The notes under the pieces: generated by a model | Databases searched by the model: none | Told to the model about the DNA's origin: nothing | The model's input: only the letters and a program-made list of their open reading frames with translations | Position numbers and translations under genes: made by a program | Part shown: positions 7,783 to 16,420 of the stretch, piece after piece | Numbering within the stretch: the stretch's first letter is position 1 | Layout of the letters: each line of letters starts with the position of its first letter | Origin: Methylobacterium sp. E-005 | Lineage (GTDB): Bacteria; Pseudomonadota; Alphaproteobacteria; Rhizobiales; Beijerinckiaceae | NCBI RefSeq assembly: GCF_022829725.1 | Contig: NZ_JAKSYG010000133.1 | Coordinates: 1 to 36,100 of the forward strand | DNA: 36,100 nucleotides | Reading direction: 5' to 3'

Positions 7783-10449
7783 CTACTTGGCCGGCACCGG
7801 ATCCTTCAGCCCGGTGCTCTTCCGCAGGGCCGCGCCGGCGGCCTTCTCGGCATCGGGACGATCCTCGTCGGGCTGCACCGGCGGCTCGCCGAGCGTCGCC
7901 GGCACCACGAAGAACGCCGCCACCAGGGTGAAGAACAGCGAGAGCGCGAGCAGCTTGCCCATGCTCGCCGTCCCCGGATGGCTCGACAGGACCAGGGACC
8001 CGAAGGCGCTGCCGGTGGTCAGCGCCGAGAAGAAGATCGCCCGGGTGAGGCTGGAGGCCAGCATGTCGGTCACGCCGGCCCGCCACGCGATCACGTAGTA
8101 GATGTGGAACGCCACGCCGACCGCCAGCATCAGCGGCAGCGCGATGATGTTGGCGAAGTTCAGCGGCATGCCGACGATGCGCATCGCCATCAGCGTCCAG
8201 AGGGTCGCGATCACCAGCGGGCCCAGCGTCATCGCCACGTCCCACGGCTTGCGCAGGGCGACCGACAGGATGACGAAGATCAGCACGAAGGCCGTCACCG
8301 CCGCCTGCACGAAGGCGCCCAGGATCGTGTAGCTCGATTGAGTCGTCGCCACGGGCGCGCCGGTGGCGTGGGGGGCAACCTTCAGGACTTCGTCCGAGAA
8401 GCGGCGCAGCACCGCGTCGTCGTTCGAGTCACCCTTCGGGTGGACCTCGATGCGGGTCCGCCCGTCCGCCGCCACCCAATCGGCCTTCAGCTGCGGCGGC
8501 AGGTTGTCCAGCGTGATCTTTTCCGGGTGCAGCAGATCGCGCAGCCGCGCGAGCAGCGGACCGAGATCCTTGGTCAGGGCGACGGACGCCGCCTCGCGCT
8601 GCGGCACCGGTCCGGCGGCGAGCGTGTCGAGGGTACCGGCGAGTTGCTTGGCGGTCTGCGCCCCCTTCTGGTCGCCCTTGGCGTCGTTCGAGACGCCGTT
8701 CAGTGCCGTCGCGGCATCCTTGAGCGCCTTGACGTTGTCCGCGTCGGTGGGCGGCGGCGGCCGGCGCCCGGGGTTGAGAACCGGATCGAGGAGCTGCGCG
8801 GTGTCGGCGATCTGCGCGAGCTTCTTGTCCTGATCGCGGGGCACGAAGGTATCGATGCTGTTGACCGAGGCCGTGACCGGCAGCGCCAGCAGCTTCTGCG
8901 ACAGGGCCGGGACGGCGTCGACGCTGGGGGCCAGCACGTCGATGAAGTTCGGGCTGGTCTCCGGGTTCTTGATCAGATCGAGATAGGTCGCGATCGACTG
9001 CGTCTTCGCGCTGCGCAGGTGCATCGGGTTCGAGTCGAACGGCAGGTGCCAGAGGAGCGGTGCGCCCGCCAGGGTGATCAGGCCGACCACGATCAGGATC
9101 GGCTTGCGGTGCTCGATGATCCAGGGATCGACGCCGACCAGCCAATCGGTCTGCACCGCGGCCTTCTCGCCCTTGGGATTGAACACGGCGATCAGCGCCG
9201 GGAGCAGCGTCAGGGCGAACAGGTAGGCCACGATCATGCCGACGCCGGCGATGAGCCCCAGTTCGGAGACGCCGCGGAAGGCCGTCGGCAGGAAGGCGAA
9301 GAAGCCGGCCAGGAGCGAGATCGCAGCGAGCGTCAGCGACCAGCCAACGCCCCGGGCCGCAGCCCGCAACGCGGCGCCGATCTCGGGCTGTTCGAAGCGG
9401 TCCGCCCGGTAGCGCACGGCGAACTGGATGCCGAAATCGATGCCGAGCCCCACGAACAGCGCCGCGAAGGCCACCGAGATCGGATTGAGCTCGCCGACCA
9501 TCGCCAGCCCGAGGCCCGCGGTGACGATCAGGCCCGCGAAGGTCGTGATCAGAACGGCCGCCACCAGGGGCGCGGAGCGCAGGGCGAGCCAGATGAACAG
9601 GACGATCGCGCCGACCGTCACGCTGTAATTGACGCCCGCATCCTCCGAGAGCGTCGCGAACTCCTCGTCGGCCACCGCCACCGTGCCGGTGAGCCGCATG
9701 CGCAGGCCGTGCTCGGCATCGATCCTGAGGTCCTGGGCGACGTTCCGGATCAGCTTGGTCGCCTGATAGCCGGGCTCCAGGGCGTTGAAGTCCAGCACCG
9801 GCTGGATGACCACGAACTTCATCTTGTCGGTGACGCTGCTCTCGCCGTTGGAGAGCAATTCCTGCCAGGACATCCGCGCCGGCTGGCCGGCCAGCACCTT
9901 CTGCAGCGTGGCGTCGATCTGCCCCATGGGCTTCTCGAGGTCCTCGAGCTTGGCGTCCCCGGTCTTCACCCCGCGGGCGCCGAGGGTCAGCACCCGCATC
10001 ACGCCGCGCAATGACGGGTCGGCGGCGAGCGGGCCGAGCAGCCCCTGCTGCTGGGTCAGCGATTCGAGGGTCTTGTCGAGGTCGGCCTGCGACATCAGCA
10101 GCAGGCCGTTCTTGTTGAAGAACGGCCCGCCATCCGGGCGATAGACGGTCTCGATCAGGTTCTTGTGCGCGGTCAGCGCCTTGGCGAGGTTGGCCGCCGC
10201 CTCCTCGGTCTCCTCCGGCGTCTGGCCGTTGATGACCGCCACGATGGTGTTCGACCGCTGCGGGAAGGCCTGCTCGAAATTGATCTCGTCCTGGCGCCAG
10301 GGCTCCTTCGGATCGATCAGCCGCTCGACATCCGTGTTGATTCGGAAGAGATGCGCCGCGACTCCGGCGCTCGCGACCGTGACGAACGCCACGAGGGCGA
10401 GCACGATCCACCGATACCGTACCGAGAACGCGACGAGACTTTCGATCAC
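7783..10449 (-). CDS. hpnN: HpnN, hopanoid RND/MMPL-type transporter
   Basis: This protein of about 888 residues has the two-fold RND/MMPL layout: a first membrane helix starting near residue 10, a large periplasmic loop, a block of five to six helices near residues 260-430, and the same order again with a final block near residues 725-860. HpnN is known to move hopanoids towards the outer membrane and has a described crystal structure in Burkholderia. The frame is open to 10686, but that extension is basic and low complexity. GTG codons at 10455 and 10449 both fit, and an AGGG about 6 bases upstream favours 10449 (MIESLVAFSVRYRW). It diverges from hpnH. Confidence 0.92.
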   Translation of the reverse strand: MIESLVAFSVRYRWIVLALVAFVTVASAGVAAHLFRINTDVERLIDPKEPWRQDEINFEQAFPQRSNTIVAVINGQTPEETEEAAANLAKALTAHKNLIETVYRPDGGPFFNKNGLLLMSQADLDKTLESLTQQQGLLGPLAADPSLRGVMRVLTLGARGVKTGDAKLEDLEKPMGQIDATLQKVLAGQPARMSWQELLSNGESSVTDKMKFVVIQPVLDFNALEPGYQATKLIRNVAQDLRIDAEHGLRMRLTGTVAVADEEFATLSEDAGVNYSVTVGAIVLFIWLALRSAPLVAAVLITTFAGLIVTAGLGLAMVGELNPISVAFAALFVGLGIDFGIQFAVRYRADRFEQPEIGAALRAAARGVGWSLTLAAISLLAGFFAFLPTAFRGVSELGLIAGVGMIVAYLFALTLLPALIAVFNPKGEKAAVQTDWLVGVDPWIIEHRKPILIVVGLITLAGAPLLWHLPFDSNPMHLRSAKTQSIATYLDLIKNPETSPNFIDVLAPSVDAVPALSQKLLALPVTASVNSIDTFVPRDQDKKLAQIADTAQLLDPVLNPGRRPPPPTDADNVKALKDAATALNGVSNDAKGDQKGAQTAKQLAGTLDTLAAGPVPQREAASVALTKDLGPLLARLRDLLHPEKITLDNLPPQLKADWVAADGRTRIEVHPKGDSNDDAVLRRFSDEVLKVAPHATGAPVATTQSSYTILGAFVQAAVTAFVLIFVILSVALRKPWDVAMTLGPLVIATLWTLMAMRIVGMPLNFANIIALPLMLAVGVAFHIYYVIAWRAGVTDMLASSLTRAIFFSALTTGSAFGSLVLSSHPGTASMGKLLALSLFFTLVAAFFVVPATLGEPPVQPDEDRPDAEKAAGAALRKSTGLKDPVPAK

Positions 10450-11079
10450 GAGCACCCTGCCTGTTCGCCCCGGACGCGCACACGGCGCGGCCGACACATG
10501 CCATCGAACACATCGGGATCCCGGTGACCGGCTCCGGCAGGGCTCAGAGCCCGCGTGCCGATCGCCCCGCAATCCGCTCGGATGCGTGCCGGGGTGGAGG
10601 AACGCCGCACGGTCCGCCCCGGACGCACGGTACGCGTCCATACGCCGATCGCGGCCGATATGGATCGCGGCGCAGCCGTCTGCCATAGGCCGCAGACCGG
10701 GCCCCGGCTTGCATCACCGCCCCGGGGTTCAGTAAAGAGGGTGGTGCCAGATTGCAACGCGGCCGACCGGTGCGGTCGTCGCGGAAGATATGTGCGCTAG
10801 CGCACATCGCCTGCGGCGTCACGGCCGAAATTCCCGAGGCTCGGTCGCATTGCCGACGCAATGCACGTGCTGTCCTCAACGGCTGGATGTCCTTGCCCAC
10901 GAGGCCCGCGCAGGCGGCTCATGTGGCACTGTTGCGTCAGGCGTGGAATATGATGTCATCGCCCCGCCGAAACAGGGTCGATTGAGATTAGTTCCAAGCT
11001 AGATCGCTAGAAATCGCGTTTTTTTTCGTGTTAAACACCCCGATGCCTCCGGGGCCGACGAAGTGAAGGAGCCGCAATC
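10450..11079. promoter_or_regulatory. Divergent hpnN/hpnH intergenic region
   Basis: This 630 bp region separates the start of hpnN (minus) from hpnH (plus) and holds no convincing gene. It contains the 12-mer CGCCCCGGACGC twice (10466-10477 and 10615-10626), the 18 bp palindrome listed separately, and a T-run of eight near 11020-11027. The last 110 bases before hpnH are less GC-rich, which fits a promoter. No clear -35/-10 pair could be fixed. Confidence 0.55.
10790..10807. promoter_or_regulatory. 18 bp perfect palindrome, candidate operator
   Basis: ATGTGCGCTAGCGCACAT is its own reverse complement. It sits near the middle of the divergent hpnN/hpnH intergenic region, about 340 bases from hpnN and 270 from hpnH. 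A dimeric regulator site is a reasonable reading. The binding protein is unknown. Confidence 0.45.
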
Positions 11080-12243
11080 TTGGGTATCCCCCTCCGGTAC
11101 GTCGCGAAGATCGGCGGCTACATCCTGAAACAGCACCTGACGGGTCGCAAGCGTTACCCGCTCGTGATGATGATGGAGCCGCTGTTCCGCTGTAACCTGG
11201 CCTGCGCCGGCTGCGGCAAGATCGATTACCCGGACGAGATCCTGAACAAGCGCCTGCCGGTCGCCGACGCGCTCGAATCGGTACGCGAGTGCGGCGCCCC
11301 CGTGGTGGTGATCGCCGGCGGCGAGCCGCTCCTGCACAAGGATCTGCCGCAGATCGTCGAGGGCATCATCGCCCAGAAGAAGTTCGCGATCGTCTGCACG
11401 AACGCGCTGCTCCTCGAGAAGAAGATCAAGGAGTACAAGCCGAGCCCGTACTTCACGTGGTCGATCCATCTGGACGGCGACAAGGAGATGCACGACCAGT
11501 CGGTGTGCCAGCGCGGCGTCTACGACAAGGCCGTGGCGGCGATCGCGAAGGCCAAGGAGATGGGCTTCCGCGTCACCATCAACTGCACCTTCTTCAACAA
11601 TTCCCAGCCCGAGAAGATCGCCGACTTCTTCGACAGCGTGACCCGGATGGGCATCGACGGCATCACCGTCTCCCCCGGCTACGCCTATGAGCGCGCCCCC
11701 GACCAGAAGCACTTCCTGAACCGCAAGGCGACCAAGGACCTGTTCCGCGGCGTCTTCCGTCACGGGAAGGAGAAGGGCCGCGAGAAGTGGACCTTCCAGC
11801 AGTCGGGTCTGTTCCTCGACTTCCTGGCCGGTAACCAGACCTACCACTGCACCCCGTGGGGCAACCCGACCCGCACCGTGTTCGGCTGGCAGAAGCCCTG
11901 CTACCTGCTCGGCGAGGGCTACGCGGCGACCTTCAAGGAACTGATGGAGACCACCGACTGGGATTCCTACGGCACCGGCAACTACGAGAAGTGCGCCGAC
12001 TGCATGGTCCACTCGGGCTACGAGGCCTCCTCGGTGGTCGATTCGGTCCGCAAGCCCTGGAAGCCGCTGGTTCACGCGATCCGCGGCATCAAGACCGACG
12101 GCGCGATGGCTCCGGAGGTCAGCCTGGAGAACCAGCGCCCGGCCGAGTTCGTGTTCTCGCGCAACGTCGCGCAGAAGCTGTCCGAGATCAAAGCGGCCGG
12201 CGTCGACACCAAGCAGGAAGCCCGCAAGCGCACCGCCGCCTGA
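11080..12243 (+). CDS. hpnH: HpnH, radical SAM adenosylhopane synthase
   Basis: This 387-residue radical SAM protein has its cluster cysteines C38, C42 and C45 in CNLACAGC, followed by GGEPLLHKD near residue 86. HpnH joins the 5'-deoxyadenosyl radical to the hopene side chain to make adenosylhopane, the first step of all C35 hopanoid side chains. Further cysteines near residues 265, 274, 305 and 308 could bind a second cluster or zinc. The start is a TTG at 11080 with GAAGGAG 10 bases upstream. The resulting N-terminus GIPLRYVAKIGGY matches the family start. A clear hairpin terminator follows at 12268. Confidence 0.95.
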   Translation: MGIPLRYVAKIGGYILKQHLTGRKRYPLVMMMEPLFRCNLACAGCGKIDYPDEILNKRLPVADALESVRECGAPVVVIAGGEPLLHKDLPQIVEGIIAQKKFAIVCTNALLLEKKIKEYKPSPYFTWSIHLDGDKEMHDQSVCQRGVYDKAVAAIAKAKEMGFRVTINCTFFNNSQPEKIADFFDSVTRMGIDGITVSPGYAYERAPDQKHFLNRKATKDLFRGVFRHGKEKGREKWTFQQSGLFLDFLAGNQTYHCTPWGNPTRTVFGWQKPCYLLGEGYAATFKELMETTDWDSYGTGNYEKCADCMVHSGYEASSVVDSVRKPWKPLVHAIRGIKTDGAMAPEVSLENQRPAEFVFSRNVAQKLSEIKAAGVDTKQEARKRTAA

Positions 12244-12267
12244 CCTGCACGGGACGGACGAAATTCG

Positions 12268-12302
12268 AACCCGCGGCCGAGAGGCCGCGGGTTCTGCTAT
12301 TT
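12268..12302 (+). terminator. Hairpin terminator after hpnH
   Basis: A perfect 11 bp stem (12268-12278 with 12283-12293) encloses a GAGA tetraloop. A moderately T-rich tail, CTGCTATTTTG, follows. It lies 25 bases after the hpnH stop. Confidence 0.8.
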
Positions 12303-12380
12303 TGGGTGTCGGGTCGGGCGCGCTGCGCGAGATCACGGGCCCGACAGAACCCCGGCAGGGTTGCCGGGTGATTCAGCCTT

Positions 12381-12486
12381 GGTTTCGAAAGGTCGAGACC
12401 TTTCGCGGGTCCAGGGCAGAGCCCTGGTCAGGATCTCAGGGCTCTGCCCTGAGGGCCCGCCACAGGGCCGAGCCCTTTGGAAACCC
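12381..12486. repeat. Dispersed palindromic repeat, copies 2 and 3 in opposite orientation
   Basis: Two copies of the element at 6251-6300 lie head to head. One is inverted (12381-12427, with AAAGGTCGAGACCTTT and CCAGGGCAGAGCCCTGG). The other is direct (12433-12486, with CAGGGCTCTGCCCTG and AGGGCCGAGCCCT). They fill most of the 311 bp gap between hpnH and the convergent transglycosylase gene. Apart from these and the terminator the gap shows nothing. Confidence 0.65.
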
Positions 12487-12554
12487 AATCCTCGACTGTC
12501 GTCTGTCGATCCTGCAGGCGTGCGACCAAGGGGCGGTCCGGAACCGCGCAGCCA

Positions 12555-13757
12555 TCAGCCCCCGCGCAGGGCTTCCAGCACCTTGCCGCCGGGGCGGCCG
12601 GTCGGGGTCATGCCGAGGCGGCGCTCCACGTCCTTGATGGCGTCGCGGGTCTTCTGGCCGACCTTGCCGTCCGGCTCGCCGACATCGTAGCCGCGGGCGG
12701 CCAGCCGGGTCTGGAGGTCGCGCCGCTCGGCCCGGGACAGGGGCGGATCGTCGGTCGGCCACGCCGCCTGGACGCCCGCCTTGCCCCGCAGCCGGTCCGA
12801 CAGGACCGCGATGGCGAGGCCGTAGGATTCGGCGGCGTTGTACGAGTAGATCGCGTCGAAGTTCTTGGTGACCAGGAAGGCCGGCCCGTCGATCCCGGCC
12901 GGCGCGATGATCCCGGCCGGCCCCTCACCCGAGAGCGGGCGGCCGTCGATCCGGGTCACGCCGAGCGAGGCCCAATGGGTGAGCGGCTTCTTGTTCCTGC
13001 GCCCGGCGGCCCCGACGTTGAAGCCGCGGGGCAGCTTCACCTCGTAGCCCCAGACCTGCCCGTGCTGCCACTTGGCGACGTGCAGGAAGTTGGCCGTGGA
13101 GGCGACGGCGTCGGCGGTCGAATCGACCACGTCGCGCCGCCCGTCGCCGTCGCCGTCGACCGCGAGGCGGTGATAGGTGGTCGGCATGAACTGCGTCTGG
13201 CCGAAGGCCCCCGCCCAGGAGCCGGTGAGCCGCTCCGGCGCGATGTCGCCGCGCTCGATGATCCGCAGCGTGGCGATCAACTCGCCGCGGAAGAAGTCCC
13301 GGCGGCGGTTGTTCGAGCAGGCGAGCGTCGCCAGCGACTGGACCAGCGGCATCTTGCCGAGGTTTTTGCCGAAATTCGACTCGACCCCCCAGACCGCCGC
13401 GATCGTGTAGCGGTCGACGCCGTAGCGCGCCTCGGCCTGCGCCAGGGCGGCCGCGTTCTGGCGCATCGCGGCGCGCCCGTCCTCGACGCGCTCGTCATCG
13501 ACCAGGGCGGCCATGTAGTCCCAGATCGGCGTCTTGAACTCGGGCTGCGCCTGCGAGAGCTCGATCACCTTGTCGTCGTAGCTGATGCCGCTCGTGGCCG
13601 CGCGGAAGGTCTGGGCCGAGACGCCCGCAGCGGCGGCCTGGGACTGGATGCCGGCGAGACAGCCGTCGAAATCCGCGCGCGCCGGCAGGCTCGTGGCGCC
13701 CACGGCGAGGAGACCGAACCCGAGCGCGACGCCCGACCCGAAGCACTGATGGCGCAT
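12555..13757 (-). CDS. Lytic murein transglycosylase (MltB/SltB type) with peptidoglycan-binding domain
   Basis: This periplasmic enzyme of about 400 residues would cleave peptidoglycan glycan strands. It has a signal peptide (MRHQCFGSG start, cleavage near PARA at residue 28), the transglycosylase domain with the likely catalytic Glu126 in WGVESNFG, the substrate-groove motif GAFGQTQFMPTTY near residue 184, and a C-terminal PG_binding_1 domain with LQTRLAARGYDVG near residue 350. The frame is open to 13808, but the ATG at 13757 has AGGAAGG upstream and starts a proper signal peptide, so it is preferred. It converges on hpnH and follows leuD in the same direction across 150 bases that include a palindromic repeat. 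Confidence 0.9.
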   Translation of the reverse strand: MRHQCFGSGVALGFGLLAVGATSLPARADFDGCLAGIQSQAAAAGVSAQTFRAATSGISYDDKVIELSQAQPEFKTPIWDYMAALVDDERVEDGRAAMRQNAAALAQAEARYGVDRYTIAAVWGVESNFGKNLGKMPLVQSLATLACSNNRRRDFFRGELIATLRIIERGDIAPERLTGSWAGAFGQTQFMPTTYHRLAVDGDGDGRRDVVDSTADAVASTANFLHVAKWQHGQVWGYEVKLPRGFNVGAAGRRNKKPLTHWASLGVTRIDGRPLSGEGPAGIIAPAGIDGPAFLVTKNFDAIYSYNAAESYGLAIAVLSDRLRGKAGVQAAWPTDDPPLSRAERRDLQTRLAARGYDVGEPDGKVGQKTRDAIKDVERRLGMTPTGRPGGKVLEALRGG

Positions 13758-13849
13758 CCTGGCCTTCCTGTTTCTCATCCGCGGTGTAGCGGCCGAATCA
13801 GGCAGCACGAGGGTTAACTGCGCGTTAGCGCGGGCGGGGTCCGATGCGC

Positions 13850-13901
13850 CAGGGCTCCGCCCTGGCGACCCGCCAAAGGGCTTGAGCCCTTTGGAATCCC
13901 C
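13850..13901. repeat. Dispersed palindromic repeat, copy 4
   Basis: GCCAGGGCTCCGCCCTGGC is followed by a spacer GACCCGCC and then the hairpin AAAGGGCTTGAGCCCTTT. The layout is the same as in the copies at 6251 and 12433. It lies directly after leuD, between it and the transglycosylase gene. Confidence 0.7.
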
Positions 13902-13907
13902 TTTTCC

Positions 13908-14510
13908 TCAGGCCCATTCCCGCTGGGCGAGCTTCTGCTCGTAGGCGTCGATGGCCGAGGCGCGCTCCAGCGTCAGGCCGATCTCGTCGAGCCCGTTCAG
14001 GAGGTTGTGCTTGCGGCCCGCCTCAATGTCGAAATGCAGCATGCCGCCGTCCGGCCCCCGGATGGTCTGCGCCTCCAGGTCGATCGACAGGGTCGCGTTG
14101 GCGCCGCGCTCGGCGTCCTCGAACAGCTTCTCCAGATCCTCCGGGGCGACCGTGATCGCCAGGATGCCGTTCTTGGCGCAGTTGTTGAAGAAGATGTCGG
14201 CGAAGCTCGTGGAGATCGCGCAGCGGATGCCGAAATCGGCCAGCGCCCAGGGCGCGTGCTCCCGGGACGAGCCGCAGCCGAAATTGTCGCCCACCACCAG
14301 GATCTTGGCGTTCCGGTAGGCCGGCTGGTTCAGCACGAAGTCCGGGTTCTCCGAGCCGTCCTCGCGGTAGCGCATCTCGGCGAACAGGCTCTTGCCGAGG
14401 CCCGTCCGCTTGATCGTCTTGAGGTACTTGGCCGGGATGATCCGGTCGGTGTCGACGTTGATCGTCCGCATGGGCGCCGCGACGCCCTCCAGGGTGGTGA
14501 ACTTGTCCAT
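13908..14510 (-). CDS. leuD: 3-isopropylmalate dehydratase small subunit
   Basis: This is the small subunit of isopropylmalate isomerase, which pairs with LeuC to convert 2-isopropylmalate to 3-isopropylmalate in leucine synthesis. It is 200 residues from the ATG at 14510, the usual length. Family motifs are the start [26 protein letters not shown] near residue 20, and [17 protein letters not shown] near residue 74. A GTG two codons earlier (14516) is possible. Neither start has a clear ribosome binding site. leuC is not next to it and is not seen in this window. Confidence 0.95.
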   Translation of the reverse strand: MDKFTTLEGVAAPMRTINVDTDRIIPAKYLKTIKRTGLGKSLFAEMRYREDGSENPDFVLNQPAYRNAKILVVGDNFGCGSSREHAPWALADFGIRCAISTSFADIFFNNCAKNGILAITVAPEDLEKLFEDAERGANATLSIDLEAQTIRGPDGGMLHFDIEAGRKHNLLNGLDEIGLTLERASAIDAYEQKLAQREWA

Positions 14511-14584
14511 CTGCACGCTCGCGCGATCGGGCTGTCTGCCGGGGGGTTTAGCAGCGCCCGGCGCGGGCCGGAAGCGTCAGGCCA

Positions 14585-14629
14585 GGGCATCGTCCCGGAA
14601 GGTGGTCACCGGCTTCCGGGACGATGCCC
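14585..14629 (-). terminator. 17 bp perfect hairpin after the HisA-like gene
   Basis: Bases 14585-14601 pair perfectly with 14613-14629 around an 11-base loop. The hairpin starts 3 bases beyond the stop of the HisA-like gene and lies upstream of leuD. No T-run follows. It could terminate or insulate transcription into leuD. Confidence 0.55.
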
Positions 14630-14632
14630 ATC

Positions 14633-15361
14633 TCAAAGACCACGCGCGTCGGCCCGGGACAGGAAGCCGTCGTGCAGCGCCGAGGCCACCAGGGCGCCCG
14701 CGATCCCGGCCGCGCGCAGTGCCCGCAGATCGGCCGGGCCGCGCACGCCGCCGGCCGCGTAGAGGCGGCGATCCGGCGCCCGCGCCTGCATCGCCGCGAG
14801 CGCCGCGAGGTCGGGCCCCTGCCCGGCCCCGACCTGGGCGAGCGTCATCGCGATCACCTCAGGCGGCCAGAGCGACGGGTCGTCGTGGAGCGCGGCGGGG
14901 CCGAGCCGTTCCGTGCCGCGTGTGTCGAGGGAGAGCACGGCGCGGTCCCCGAATCGCGCCGGCAGGCGGGGATCGGCCTGGCTCTCGCTGCCGATCACTG
15001 GTCGGCCGAGGCCGGTGGCCAGGAAGTCTGCGATGCCCTCGGGATCGGCGAAGCCCGCATCCACCCACAGGGTGACCCCCGGACAGGCCCGGGCGATCGC
15101 CGTCAGCGCCGCCAGATCGGGCGGAACCCGGTCGATGATCGCGTCGAGATCCGCCACGTAGAGGATCGTGGCCGGCCACGCGTCGCACAGGCCGCGCGCC
15201 ACCGCGTCGGGTGCGGATCCCTTTGCCAAGGGCGTCGCGATCGGGGCATAGGAGGAGCGCTCGCCCCGGCGCGCCCGCACCACGCGGCCGCCCCGGAGGT
15301 CGAGCACCGGGATCACCGCGAAGCCGGGGCGCCCGAATCCGTGGTCCATCGAGGCGTTCAT
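14633..15361 (-). CDS. HisA/HisF-like TIM-barrel protein, probably C1-cofactor linked
   Basis: This 242-residue protein has a HisA-like phosphate-binding TIM barrel. The first strand is VIPVLDLRGGRVV with Asp21, and a second acidic residue, Asp146, occurs in LSLDTRG. Both correspond by position to HisA's catalytic aspartates. Sequence elsewhere departs from normal HisA, and no his genes are nearby. It is divergent, with a 9-base gap, from a MfnF-like gene of the tetrahydromethanopterin/methanofuran system, so a role in C1-cofactor synthesis is the better guess than histidine synthesis. The exact reaction is not known to me. Confidence 0.75.
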   Translation of the reverse strand: MNASMDHGFGRPGFAVIPVLDLRGGRVVRARRGERSSYAPIATPLAKGSAPDAVARGLCDAWPATILYVADLDAIIDRVPPDLAALTAIARACPGVTLWVDAGFADPEGIADFLATGLGRPVIGSESQADPRLPARFGDRAVLSLDTRGTERLGPAALHDDPSLWPPEVIAMTLAQVGAGQGPDLAALAAMQARAPDRRLYAAGGVRGPADLRALRAAGIAGALVASALHDGFLSRADARGL

Positions 15362-15370
15362 CGCGATCCC

Positions 15371-16420
15371 ATGCTCTCACCAGCCCAGACGACGATCGGG
15401 TGGGACCTCGGCGGGGTTCACGTCAAGGCCGCGCTGGTGGAGGCCGGGCGCGTGGTGGCGGCCGTCCAGGTCCCCTGCCCCCTCTGGCAGGGCGTCCCCG
15501 CCCTCGATCGGGCGTTGGCGGCCCTGCCCGACTGGGCCCGGCGCGAGGCCCGGCACGCCGTCACCATGACGGGCGAGCTGACCGATTGCTTCGCCGACCG
15601 GCAAGCGGGCGTGGCCGCTTTGTCCGGATGGGCGGCGGCCCATCTGGCCGGCCCCGTGCGGATCTATGCCGGCCGGTCCGGCTTCGTCGCCCCGGAGGCG
15701 GCCGCGGAGGTCGCCGCCGACGTGGCCTCGGCCAACTGGCACGCCACCGCGGCGCTCGCCGGTCGGCTCGCCCCGGACGCCCTGCTCATCGACATCGGCT
15801 CCACCACCACCGACCTGATCCCGATCGTCGGCGGTCGACCGGCGGCGGCGGGCTACAGCGATGCCGAGCGCCTGGAGACGGGGGAGCTCGTCTACACGGG
15901 TGTGGTGCGCACGCCCGTGATCGCCCTCGCCGACCACGCCCCCTTCGGCGGCCGCCGCACGCGGCTGATGACCGAGACCTTCGCCCACATGGCGGATGCC
16001 TACCGGATCCTTGGCCTGCTCCCCGAGGGGGCCGACCAGCAGGCGAGCGGCGACCGCAAGGGCAAGTCCGTGGCCGAGAGCGAGACCCGGCTGGCCCGGA
16101 TCGTCGGGCGCGACCGGGCGGAGGCCCCCGGGCGGGTCTGGGCGATGCTCGCGGGGCATTTCGCCGAGGCGCAGCTGCGCCTGCTGCACGATGCCGCCGC
16201 GCTCCTGCTCGGCCGGCCAGACCTGCCCGAGACAGCCCTCCTGATCACCTGCGGGGCCGGCGCCTTCCTGGGGGACCGACTCGCGGACCGGCTCGGCCGC
16301 GCATCCGTGCCGCTGGTCGACCTGCTGAACGACCGGATCGCCGGCCCGCGCGATTGGGTCTCGACCTGCGGGCCGGCGGCGGCGGTCGGCCTCATCGCCG
16401 CGGAGGAGAGAGACGCATGA
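15371..16420 (+). CDS. H4MPT-linked C1 transfer pathway protein, MfnF-like (hydantoinase/oxoprolinase fold)
   Basis: This 349-residue protein has the two ASKHA phosphate loops, IGWDLGGVHVKAALVEAG at residues 9-26 and LLIDIGSTTTDLIPI near residue 138, and a GAGAFLGDRLADRLG stretch near residue 299. This matches the family annotated as a probable H4MPT-linked C1 transfer protein. Its archaeal member MfnF joins the furan and glutamyl-tyramine parts of methanofuran. In methylotrophic bacteria it is expected to serve synthesis of the methanofuran analogue used by the formyltransferase/hydrolase complex. The ATG is at 15371, 9 bases from the divergent HisA-like start. The stop overlaps the next start as ATGA. 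Confidence 0.82.
   Translation: MLSPAQTTIGWDLGGVHVKAALVEAGRVVAAVQVPCPLWQGVPALDRALAALPDWARREARHAVTMTGELTDCFADRQAGVAALSGWAAAHLAGPVRIYAGRSGFVAPEAAAEVAADVASANWHATAALAGRLAPDALLIDIGSTTTDLIPIVGGRPAAAGYSDAERLETGELVYTGVVRTPVIALADHAPFGGRRTRLMTETFAHMADAYRILGLLPEGADQQASGDRKGKSVAESETRLARIVGRDRAEAPGRVWAMLAGHFAEAQLRLLHDAAALLLGRPDLPETALLITCGAGAFLGDRLADRLGRASVPLVDLLNDRIAGPRDWVSTCGPAAAVGLIAAEERDA

Noticed and set aside
7978..10014. Plus-strand frame of 678 codons opposite hpnN
   Set aside because: It is composed of charged low-complexity sequence. hpnN on the other strand has the complete two-fold transporter pattern.
10450..10686. 79-codon upstream extension of the hpnN frame
   Set aside because: The extension is Arg/Pro/His-rich and precedes the natural first membrane helix. 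The GTG at 10449 with an upstream AGGG fits the family start.
14633..15361. Calling the HisA-like gene a true histidine-pathway hisA
   Set aside because: No other his genes are near, the sequence departs from typical HisA outside the barrel motifs, and the partner gene is of the H4MPT-linked class.
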